Shown here in pieces: positions 6,117 through 12,153 of a DNA stretch of 12,153 nucleotides. The position numbers and the translations under genes were made by a program. Under the pieces are notes generated by a model, which was given only the letters and a program-made list of their open reading frames with translations, had not been told where the DNA came from and ran no database searches. The DNA is from Actinomycetota bacterium (GTDB lineage: Bacteria; Actinomycetota; Thermoleophilia; Gaiellales; Gaiellaceae). Position 1 is the first letter of the stretch, and every line of letters starts with the position of its first letter. The stretch covers positions 1 to 12,153 of the forward strand of contig VAXT01000126.1 of NCBI GenBank assembly GCA_005883245.1. The letters are read 5' to 3'.

Positions 6117-8264
6117 ATGCGACTCGCACTCGCGCAGATCAACACGACGGTCGGGGACCTCGACGGGAACCGGGAGCGGATCCTCGCGCGAGTGGCCGAG
6201 GCCAAGGAAGCGGACGCCGACGTCGTCCTCTTTCCCGAACTCGCGGTCACCGGATACCCGCCCGAGGACCTCCTGCTCCGGCCGAGCTTCGTCCAGGCCG
6301 CGGAGGAGTCGCTCGCGCTGATCGCGCGCGAGACGCGCGGCGTCGTCGCCTTCGTCGGCACACCGCACCTCGACCGCGACCTCTACAACGTGTGCGCGGT
6401 CTGCGCGGCCGGGGAGGTGAAGGCGCTGTACCGCAAGCGCTTCCTCCCCAACTACGGCGTCTTCGACGAGCACCGCTACTTCGCTCCCGGCCGCGACCTC
6501 TTCCTGCTCGAGCACGGGAACGTGCTGCTCGGGCCGACCGTCTGCGAGGACATCTGGCAGCCGGGGCCGCCGGCGACGGATCTCGCTCTGGCCGGTGCCC
6601 AGCTGATCGTCAACATCTCCGCGTCGCCGTTCCACGTCGGGAAGGAGCGCGAGCGGGAACAGATGCTCCAAACGCGCGCCCGCGACAACGTCTGTTACGT
6701 GGCGTTCGTGAACGCCGTCGGCGCTCAGGACGAGCTGGTCTTCGACGGGCACTCGGTCGTGCTCGACGACGAGGGCGAGGTGCTCGCGCGGGCGCCCGGC
6801 TTCGAGGAGGCGCTGCTCGTCGTCGACGTCGAGCCCGAGGAGGCGGTCGGGCGGCGGCTGCGCGACGTGCGCCGCCGGTCGCTGGAGAGCGAGCGTGAGG
6901 CGCTTCCTGACATTCCCGTCGTGCACGCCGGCTCTCCGCGGCCGGTCGCGGAGCGGGTCTCCGGGACGGTTGCGCCGCTCCTCGACGAGCTCGAGCAGAT
7001 GCGTCTCGCCCTCGAGCTCGGCCTCCGCGACTACGTCGACAAGAACGGCTTTCGAGAGGTCGTCGTCAGCGTGTCCGGAGGGATCGACTCGGCCCTGACT
7101 GCAGCTCTCGCCTGCGAGGCGCTCGGGCACGAGCGGGTGCATTGCGTGTCGATGCCGTCCACGTTCAGCTCCGAGGGAACGCGGCGCGACGCCCGCCTTC
7201 TCACCGAGGGGCTCGGCGCCGACTTCCTCGAGCTACCGATCGAGACGCTCGTCGAGAGCTTTCTCGAAACACTCGCGGTGCCGTTCGGCGGCCGCGAGCC
7301 GGACCTGACCGAGGAGAACCTGCAGGCGCGCATCCGGGCCGTGCTTCTGATGGCGCTCTCGAACAAGTTCGGATGGCTCGTCGTCGCAGCTGGGAACAAG
7401 TCCGAGCTCTCGGTCGGCTACGCCACGCTCTACGGGGACATGGCGGGAGGGTTCGCGCTACTCAAGGACGTGTTCAAGACAGACGTCTTCCGGCTCGCGA
7501 AGTACCTGAACGAGCGGGCGGGACGCGAGCTGATCCCGGAGTCGATCATCGACCGCGCCCCGAGCGCCGAGCTGCGCGCCGACCAGCTCGACGAGGACTC
7601 ACTGCCGCCCTATCCGGAGCTCGACCGAGTTCTCGAGGCGTACGTCGAGCTCGATCAGTCGCGCGAGGACCTGACCGGCGACGGGTTCGATCCCGAGGTC
7701 GTCGACCGCGCGCTCGCGATGATCGACCGCGCCGAGTACAAGCGCCGCCAGGCGCCGCCCGGCGTGAAGCTGCGGCCGAAGGCCTTCGGCCGCGACCGCC
7801 GTTGCGCTTGTCGCGTGGCTTCTCACGGCGGTCGCCGGGTTTGTCCTGCTTTCGATCTGGGTCGCCCGCGGCGGTATGCAGCAGGCTCGGGAGCCCGGGT
7901 CGAGAATCCGGCCGGGGCTGATCCTCAGCCACTTCGCGCTGGCTGCGACGGGACTCGTGCTCTGGATCATCTACGTGTTCACGGACTCCGACGCGCTGGC
8001 CTGGATCGCGTTCGTGATCCTGCTGGTCGTTGCCGTTCTCGGCTGGACGATGTTCGCGATCTGGTGGCGGCGGCGTCAGCGGGCGGCTCTAGCGCAGGCG
8101 GTCGACCCGGGCACGCCGGCCGAACAGAACTTCCCGGTGGCGGTCGTCGCGGGACACGGGATCCTGGCCGTGACGACGGTCGTGCTCGTGTTCCTGACAG
8201 CGATCGGCGTGGGCGACTAGACGCCGGCGTCGAACGCCTCCGCGGGAGGACCGTTCTCGCGTAG
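6117..8264 (+). CDS. nadE: Glutamine-dependent NAD+ synthetase, with an aberrant 3' extension
   Basis: NadE makes NAD+ from nicotinic acid adenine dinucleotide, ATP and glutamine. Residues 1-260 are the nitrilase-type glutaminase domain with the catalytic triad Glu41 (FPELAVTGY), Lys107 (RKRFLPNY) and Cys143 (TVCEDIW). Residues 290-562 are the synthetase domain with the P-loop SGGIDS (320-325), NKSELSVGYATLYGD and LLKDVFKTDVFRLAKYLN. The family normally ends a dozen or so residues after the AFGRDRR segment. Here AFGRDRR ends at residue 562 (7802) and the frame then runs on for 153 unrelated Arg/Gly-rich residues to a stop at 8262-8264. That tail is the out-of-frame reading of the membrane protein gene at 7876. 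The domain order and active-site residues are intact, so the enzyme may still work. The end is best explained by a deletion, an indel or a sequencing error near 7790-7805. Confidence 0.9.
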   Translation: MRLALAQINTTVGDLDGNRERILARVAEAKEADADVVLFPELAVTGYPPEDLLLRPSFVQAAEESLALIARETRGVVAFVGTPHLDRDLYNVCAVCAAGEVKALYRKRFLPNYGVFDEHRYFAPGRDLFLLEHGNVLLGPTVCEDIWQPGPPATDLALAGAQLIVNISASPFHVGKEREREQMLQTRARDNVCYVAFVNAVGAQDELVFDGHSVVLDDEGEVLARAPGFEEALLVVDVEPEEAVGRRLRDVRRRSLESEREALPDIPVVHAGSPRPVAERVSGTVAPLLDELEQMRLALELGLRDYVDKNGFREVVVSVSGGIDSALTAALACEALGHERVHCVSMPSTFSSEGTRRDARLLTEGLGADFLELPIETLVESFLETLAVPFGGREPDLTEENLQARIRAVLLMALSNKFGWLVVAAGNKSELSVGYATLYGDMAGGFALLKDVFKTDVFRLAKYLNERAGRELIPESIIDRAPSAELRADQLDEDSLPPYPELDRVLEAYVELDQSREDLTGDGFDPEVVDRALAMIDRAEYKRRQAPPGVKLRPKAFGRDRRCACRVASHGGRRVCPAFDLGRPRRYAAGSGARVENPAGADPQPLRAGCDGTRALDHLRVHGLRRAGLDRVRDPAGRCRSRLDDVRDLVAAASAGGSSAGGRPGHAGRTELPGGGRRGTRDPGRDDGRARVPDSDRRGRLDAGVERLRGRTVLA
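7876..8220 (+). CDS. Small multi-TM membrane protein, 5' end apparently lost
   Basis: From ATG 7876 the frame gives 114 aa with three hydrophobic segments: LILSHFALAATGLVLWIIYV, LAWIAFVILLVVAVLGWTMF and FPVAVVAGHGILAVTTVVLV. The same frame is open upstream to 7768 and encodes another perfect membrane helix (VALVAWLLTAVAGFVLLSIW, about 7801-7860) but offers no ATG, GTG or TTG there. So the true protein had at least four helices and its start is missing. The missing start coincides with the point where nadE loses its normal end. Function is not recognised; the HGILAVTTVVLV segment looks conserved-type. The stop shares CTAG with the convergent Mug-Nudix gene. Possibly expressed only from the internal ATG, or as a frameshift product. 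Confidence 0.6.
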   Translation: MQQAREPGSRIRPGLILSHFALAATGLVLWIIYVFTDSDALAWIAFVILLVVAVLGWTMFAIWWRRRQRAALAQAVDPGTPAEQNFPVAVVAGHGILAVTTVVLVFLTAIGVGD

Positions 8265-9218
8265 GTCTCGGAGGAGTGCCGGCAGACGCTGGGGGACGAG
8301 CGTTTCCGTCGTCACCTCGAGCTCGTCTGGCGTCCACCAGCGAACATCGACGACGAGCTCCGCAGCGAGATCGACACGAGGTGTCGGCTCGTGCCCGGGG
8401 ATCTCGACGAGCCAGATGCGCTCGCGTTGCCGATGGATGACGCGTCGCCAGGCGAAGACGTGCTCACGCGTCCAGAGCTCCGAGCCTAGCTCGAAGTCGT
8501 CGAGCCCGAGCTCCTCGGCGAGCTCCCGCCGCAATGCGGGCTCGAGGTCTTCGCCCTCATCGATCCCTCCGCCGGGCGTCGTCCACCAGACCTGGCCTGC
8601 CTCGTCCTGGAACTTGACGAGCAGAGCACGCTGCTTCTCGTCGAGTACGAGCGCGCGGACCGCGATCCGCTCGACGGGCTCGAGCCATTCCTTCAGGGCA
8701 CGGAACCACCCGAGACGCGCGGCGTACGGGACCGCAGCGTTCGCGGGGGAGGTCGACGGGAGGACGAAGAGACCGGCGTCGCCGAGCGTTCGATTTTGCG
8801 ACCCGTGGTCGGCGCGCTCGCCGAACGTGCCGCGGTAGGCCTCCTTGCCGACGAATGCGATCCCGCGTGGCCGGAGCTCGCCGGCGATGTGGCGCAGGCG
8901 GTCGGCGGCGCCCGCGAAGTCGGCGCGGCGCAGGTCGCTCGACCCGGGCGTCGTGCGGGCGGCCGCGTTGGTCGCGCCGATGCCGTGCTCGAGGAGCTCG
9001 AACTGCTCGTTCGGCTCGAGCAGTCGCGCCGTGAAGCCCGCGTCATTGAGCAGTCGCCAGAAGTCGTTGCGCGGGTTCGCGAAGTGCGCGTGGGCAGCGG
9101 CCGAGACTCGGCCCGGGTTGATGCCGCAGAAGACGACGTCGAGCCCAGGTGCGAGCACGTCCGGGACCGCGCTCTCCGTTGGCGCAATTTCGGCGCTCTT
9201 GCGTTTCCCACGCTGCAC
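8217..9218 (-). CDS. Mug/TDG-type uracil-DNA glycosylase fused to a Nudix hydrolase
   Basis: Two domains in one chain. Residues about 20-180 are a mismatch-specific uracil/thymine DNA glycosylase: the GINPG motif (32-36, catalytic Asn34) in DVVFCGINPGRVS, NPRNDFW and the second motif LPSTSPANA (153-161). Such enzymes excise U or damaged pyrimidines from G mismatches. Residues about 185-333 are a Nudix domain with a complete 23-residue Nudix box at 217-239 (G-x5-E-x7-REL-x-EE-x-G-L), which hydrolyses nucleoside diphosphate linked compounds. I chose GTG 9218 (333 aa) because GAGGAA lies just upstream. The frame is open further, to a start at 9359, but that part is Pro/Arg-rich low complexity and overlaps the 88-aa gene. 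Convergent with the membrane protein gene (stops share CTAG). Confidence 0.85.
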   Translation of the reverse strand: MQRGKRKSAEIAPTESAVPDVLAPGLDVVFCGINPGRVSAAAHAHFANPRNDFWRLLNDAGFTARLLEPNEQFELLEHGIGATNAAARTTPGSSDLRRADFAGAADRLRHIAGELRPRGIAFVGKEAYRGTFGERADHGSQNRTLGDAGLFVLPSTSPANAAVPYAARLGWFRALKEWLEPVERIAVRALVLDEKQRALLVKFQDEAGQVWWTTPGGGIDEGEDLEPALRRELAEELGLDDFELGSELWTREHVFAWRRVIHRQRERIWLVEIPGHEPTPRVDLAAELVVDVRWWTPDELEVTTETLVPQRLPALLRDLRENGPPAEAFDAGV

Positions 9219-9279
9219 GACTTCCTCGTTAGGCTCGCATCGGGGAGGAGGTTGGGGGTACCTGGAGCGGAACGGCGAA

Positions 9280-9546
9280 CTAGGCGGCGGCGGCCGGGTT
9301 GTGGCCGTTCGCGGCCGACGGTGATGGAACGGCCTCCAGCAGCCCGTCAGCCACGGCATCCTGCGCAGGCTCGCGCTGCTCGAGCCTCGACTCGAACGCG
9401 ACTCGAAGATCCTCGCCGGACACCCCGTAGAACAGGCGCGGCCGCCGCCTCTCGATCTTGACGAAGCGCACGCTCTCGTCGCCTTCGCCGTAGCACCGCG
9501 CGTACGCCTCGGCCTCGCTCAACGTGCGCAACCTCACGACGGCCAC
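9280..9546 (-). CDS. Unknown 88-aa protein
   Basis: GTG at 9546 is preceded by a good Shine-Dalgarno (AGGGAG, 4-5 nt spacing). The product has a soluble mixed alpha/beta-looking core (VRLRTLSEAEAYARCYGEGD, then VRFVKIERRRPRLFYGVSGE) and an Ala-rich disordered tail (NGHNPAAAA). There are no membrane segments and no motif I recognise. It lies 61 nt upstream of the Mug-Nudix gene on the same strand, so they are probably co-transcribed, but that alone does not assign a role. It is divergent from the epimerase gene at 9610. Confidence 0.65.
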   Translation of the reverse strand: MAVVRLRTLSEAEAYARCYGEGDESVRFVKIERRRPRLFYGVSGEDLRVAFESRLEQREPAQDAVADGLLEAVPSPSAANGHNPAAAA

Positions 9547-9577
9547 CGTACTCCCTTTCAGACAGCCCAGTCAAAAA

Positions 9578-9592
9578 TCCACAACCTGTGGA
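9578..9592. promoter_or_regulatory. TCCACA-ACC-TGTGGA palindrome in the divergent promoter region
   Basis: A perfect 6-bp dyad with 3-nt spacer sits midway between the 88-aa gene (start 9546) and the epimerase gene (start 9610). Each arm resembles the TCCACA core of a DnaA box, but the outer bases do not match the 9-mer well. It could be a regulator site controlling both genes. Confidence 0.45.
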
Positions 9593-9596
9593 CGGA

Positions 9597-9602
9597 TAGC
9601 GT
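9597..9602 (+). promoter_or_regulatory. Possible -10 element for a leaderless epimerase transcript (TAGCGT)
   Basis: TAGCGT fits TAnnnT and ends 7 nt before the ATG at 9610. There is no Shine-Dalgarno in between. The pattern matches the one before the acyl-CoA ligase. No clear -35. Confidence 0.3.
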
Positions 9603-9609
9603 TCCAGCC

Positions 9610-10581
9610 ATGAGGCTGCTGGTGCTCGGCGGAACGAAATTCCTGGGTCGCGCGACGGTCGAGGCGGCCCTCGCGCGCGGCCACGAGGTGACGCTCTTCA
9701 ACCGCGGCCGGACCAATCCCGACCTGTTCCCGGAGGCGGAGAAGCTCCACGGCGACCGCGAGCACGACCTCTCGGCGCTCGAGGGCCGCGAGTGGGACGC
9801 GGTCGTCGACCCGAGCGGTTACGTGCCGAGCATCGTTCGCTCCTCGGCCGAGCAGCTCGCCGGCTCGACCGGCTTCTACCTCTTCGTGTCGAGCGTCTCG
9901 GTCTACAGCGACCGGAGCAAGAGCCCGGCCGAGGGGGACGCTCTCAAACAGCTCGGCGACATGCCGGCCGACCGGCTCCTCGAGGACTACTCGAACTACG
10001 GCGCGCTCAAGGCGCTCTCGGAGGAGGCGGTCGCGGCTGCGTTCCCGGGCACACACGCGAACGTGCGCCCCGGGCTGATCGTCGGCCCATACGACCCGAC
10101 CGGCCGGTTCACGTACTGGCCGCACCGGGTTGCGCGCGGCGGTGACGTCGCCGCTCCGGCGCCGCCCGACGAGCGCGTCCAGTTCGTCGACGTACGCGAC
10201 CTCGCGGACTGGATGGTCGGCCTCTGCGAGCGGCGAGAGAACGGCTCCTTCAACGCGGTCGGCGAGGGCGTCTCCTGGGCTGACCTCCTCGAGGCCTGCC
10301 GTGAGGTCTCGCACTCCGACGCCAGGTTCGTCTGGATCGACGGCCGGTTCCTCCTCGACCAGGACATCGAGCAGTGGATGGGCCTGCCGATGTGGATCGA
10401 GGACGACTCCGACAAGGGACTGCACCGCGTCGACGTCTCTCGCGCCCTACAAGCCGGGCTGACGTTCCGGCAGCTCGAGCAAACGATCGAGGCGACCCTC
10501 GAGCTCGCCGAGCCGACCGACGCCGCGGGCCTCTCCCCCGAGCGCGAGGCGCAGCTCCTCGAGGCGTGGGAGCGTCGGTAG
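9610..10581 (+). CDS. NAD-dependent epimerase/dehydratase-type (extended SDR) reductase
   Basis: The 323-aa protein has an N-terminal Rossmann fold, with the nucleotide-binding motif LGGTKFLG (6-13) and NRGRTNP after the second strand. The catalytic pair is Tyr130 and Lys134 (YGALK), preceded by a Ser-rich strand (FVSSVSVYSD). RPGLIVGPYDPTGRFTYWP and VQFVDVRDLADWM are the usual substrate-side motifs of extended or atypical SDRs. It most likely reduces, oxidises or epimerises a sugar nucleotide or similar metabolite; the substrate cannot be told. The C-terminus (about 250-323) is a helical lid. It is first in a run of three closely spaced plus-strand genes. Start by ATG directly after a possible -10, with no Shine-Dalgarno. 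Confidence 0.88.
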   Translation: MRLLVLGGTKFLGRATVEAALARGHEVTLFNRGRTNPDLFPEAEKLHGDREHDLSALEGREWDAVVDPSGYVPSIVRSSAEQLAGSTGFYLFVSSVSVYSDRSKSPAEGDALKQLGDMPADRLLEDYSNYGALKALSEEAVAAAFPGTHANVRPGLIVGPYDPTGRFTYWPHRVARGGDVAAPAPPDERVQFVDVRDLADWMVGLCERRENGSFNAVGEGVSWADLLEACREVSHSDARFVWIDGRFLLDQDIEQWMGLPMWIEDDSDKGLHRVDVSRALQAGLTFRQLEQTIEATLELAEPTDAAGLSPEREAQLLEAWERR

Positions 10582-10592
10582 CATCCGCGGCT

Positions 10593-10973
10593 GTGGAGGG
10601 GTTCGACTTCGTGCACGGTGAGACCGTCCGCTTCCGCGACGTGGACGCGATGGGACACGTCAACAACGCGGTCTTCCTCACGTACCTGGAGGAGGCGCGG
10701 ATCGCGTACCTGCTCCCGTTCGGCGCGGACGTGTCGAACATGATCCTCGCTCGCGTCGAGATCGACTTCCGCGCGCCGCTGCGGTCGGGAGACCGGCTCG
10801 AGATCGGCGTCCGGCCGGCCGGCGTTGGCACGAAGAGCTTCCAGCTCGAGTACGAGGTCCGCTCCGGCAGCACGCTCGCGGCCCAGGCGAAGACCGTGCT
10901 CGTCTCGTTCGACTACGAGACGGGGAACGCCGTGGAAGTCCCGCAGACCTGGCGGGAGGCGCTGGCAGCCTGA
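10593..10973 (+). CDS. Acyl-CoA thioesterase, 4HBT hotdog-fold family
   Basis: The 126-aa product is the right size for a single hotdog domain. The signature is RFRDVDAMGHVNNAVFLTYL (13-32), in which Asp18 is the catalytic-type Asp of the DxDxxGHVNN motif, followed by EEARIAYL. Then come VEIDFRAPLRSGDRLEI and a strand-rich end. Family members hydrolyse acyl-CoA thioesters, usually as dimers or tetramers in the cytoplasm. Start choice: GTG 10593, 11 nt after the epimerase stop; GTG 10566 (overlapping) and GTG 10611 (11 nt after a GGAGG) are alternatives that leave the core intact. Its stop overlaps the M16 start as TGATG. A link to the acyl-CoA ligase earlier in the window is possible but they are not in one operon. 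Confidence 0.87.
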   Translation: MEGFDFVHGETVRFRDVDAMGHVNNAVFLTYLEEARIAYLLPFGADVSNMILARVEIDFRAPLRSGDRLEIGVRPAGVGTKSFQLEYEVRSGSTLAAQAKTVLVSFDYETGNAVEVPQTWREALAA

Positions 10974-12153
10974 TGGCCGTCTTCGAGCGTCAGGTCCTCC
11001 CGAACGGCCTGCGGCTCCTGACCGCGCCGATCGAGCATGCACAGTCGGTCTCCTGCTTCATCATGCTCGCGGCCGGCTCGCGGTACGAGACGCCCGACAC
11101 GAGCGGGATCGCCCACTTCTCGGAGCACATGTTCTTCAAGGGCACCGAGAACCGCCCTACCGCGCGCGACATTGGCAGCGAGATCGACGGCATCGGCGGC
11201 GAGTTCAACGCGTTCACCGGCAAGGAGTACACCGGGTACTACGTTCGCTGCGCCGGCGAGCACCGGGCGATCGCGCTCGATGTCCTGGTCGACATGCTCC
11301 GTCACTCGAAGTTCGATCCCGAGGAGATCGAGCGCGAGAAGGGCGTGATCGTCGAGGAGATGAACATGTACTTCGACACGCCGCGCGACTACATCAGCGG
11401 CGTCTACGACTCGCTCCTGTACGGCGACCGGCCGATCGGCTGGGACATCATCGGGCGCAAGGAGACGGTGCGCCACGCCACGCGCGACACGTTCCTCGGC
11501 TACATCGACCAGTGGTACCACCCCGAGCGCATGGTCGTCGGGGTCGCGGGCAAGCTCGACGCTGATCTCCAAGCTGACATCGAGCGGCTGCTGGGCGACC
11601 TCGAGCCGTCCACGACGGGAGCTCCCGCTCCGGCGCAGTTCGAGGCCAACGGCGACGCTCAGGTCAAGATCCACACGAAGGCGTCCGACCAGGCGCACCT
11701 CTGCCTGGGCGTGCCGAGCTACCCGATCGACCATCCCGACCGCTACGCGCTCCAGCTGCTCTCGACCGTGCTCGGGACCGGGATGTCGTCACGGCTCTTC
11801 ACCGAGGTGCGCGAGCGCCGGGGCTTGGCGTACTACATCTACGCGATCAACCACAGCTATACGGACATCGGCTCGCTCTTCTCGCAGGCGGGGGTCGACA
11901 TCGAGCGGGTCGACGAGGCGATCACGACGATCTCCGACGAGCTGAAGAAGATCACCGACGAGGCTGTTCCATCCGACGAGCTCGAGAAGGCGCGCAACGT
12001 GGCGAAGGGCCGGTTCGTGCTCCAGACCGAGAGCCCGCACGGGCTGATCATGTTCGGGCTGCGCCGCGAGGTGCTCGAGGGGCAGGCGGCGGAGCCGGAG
12101 GAGATCCTCGCCGGGCTCGACGCCGTCACGGTCGAGGACGTGCAGCGCGTCGC
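10973..12153 (+). CDS. M16-family zinc metallopeptidase (partial, cut at right edge)
   Basis: ATG 10973 overlaps the thioesterase stop (TGATG), so translation is coupled. 393 codons are visible with no stop. The inverted zinc motif HxxEH is H48-F-S-E51-H52 (HFSEHMFFKGT). Glu129 in VEEMNMY follows H52 after 76 residues, which fits the HxxEHx76E pattern, so it is a catalytically competent M16 N-terminal domain. A second domain begins around residue 215 with TGMSSRLFTEVRERRGLAYY (about 269-288), the conserved C-terminal motif. Typical full length is 410-430, so only the last few dozen residues are missing. Related bacterial enzymes (processing-peptidase-like) degrade or process peptides in a clamshell fold; the substrate is unknown. 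Confidence 0.93.
   Translation, partial: MAVFERQVLPNGLRLLTAPIEHAQSVSCFIMLAAGSRYETPDTSGIAHFSEHMFFKGTENRPTARDIGSEIDGIGGEFNAFTGKEYTGYYVRCAGEHRAIALDVLVDMLRHSKFDPEEIEREKGVIVEEMNMYFDTPRDYISGVYDSLLYGDRPIGWDIIGRKETVRHATRDTFLGYIDQWYHPERMVVGVAGKLDADLQADIERLLGDLEPSTTGAPAPAQFEANGDAQVKIHTKASDQAHLCLGVPSYPIDHPDRYALQLLSTVLGTGMSSRLFTEVRERRGLAYYIYAINHSYTDIGSLFSQAGVDIERVDEAITTISDELKKITDEAVPSDELEKARNVAKGRFVLQTESPHGLIMFGLRREVLEGQAAEPEEILAGLDAVTVEDVQRV

Noticed and set aside
6051..7142. A 363-codon open frame on the minus strand opposite nadE
   Set aside because: It is fully antisense to the conserved glutaminase domain and has no recognisable domain.
9578..9592. Replication origin (paired DnaA-like boxes)
   Set aside because: There are only two imperfect boxes, with no AT-rich unwinding region or dnaA/dnaN neighbours.

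Overview
The window is GC-rich with strongly G/C-ending codons, GTG starts and probable leaderless starts (ATG just after a TAnnnT -10). With the gene families present, this suggests a high-GC actinobacterium, possibly of the Thermoleophilia group. The lineage is an inference from style and protein flavour, not a search. No tRNA, rRNA, CRISPR array, transposase or phage gene was seen.

Layout. Positions 1-712 (minus) hold the N-terminal part of an XRE-type helix-turn-helix regulator with a TPR-like helical region, cut by the window edge. Positions 713-1218 are a 500-base region without a known gene, but it is highly organised: three ACTTGAC boxes, a near-consensus sigma70-type promoter pointing right, a Shine-Dalgarno with a 52-codon small ORF, a very stable internal hairpin, and an intrinsic terminator. 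Positions 1219-3282 (minus) are a two-gene drug-resistance-type operon: a 14-TM DHA2 MFS exporter followed after 3 nt by a TetR regulator. Positions 3332-5329 (plus) hold a short in-frame duplicate of an enzyme N-terminus and then an acetyl-CoA-synthetase-like acyl-CoA ligase, which overlaps a short-chain dehydrogenase (5319-6062). Positions 6117-8264 hold glutamine-dependent NAD+ synthetase, whose 3' end runs out of frame into a small multi-TM membrane protein gene; the nadE stop and the membrane gene start both appear to be lost. Positions 8217-9546 (minus) hold an 88-aa unknown protein and a fusion of a Mug/TDG-type uracil-DNA glycosylase with a Nudix hydrolase. Positions 9610-12153 (plus) are a tightly packed run: NAD-dependent epimerase/reductase, hotdog thioesterase and an M16 zinc peptidase cut by the right edge.

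How they fit together. The ligase and dehydrogenase are probably co-translated and act on carboxylic acid/CoA metabolism. The MFS/TetR pair is a self-contained efflux cassette. The Mug-Nudix fusion joins repair of deaminated bases with nucleotide or NDP-X hydrolysis in one chain. The rest is mostly housekeeping. The best candidate for an undescribed system is the divergent pair at the left: the XRE-TPR regulator and the small transcription unit at about 816-1090. It has the architecture of a regulator facing a small peptide or structured RNA under an operator-rich promoter.
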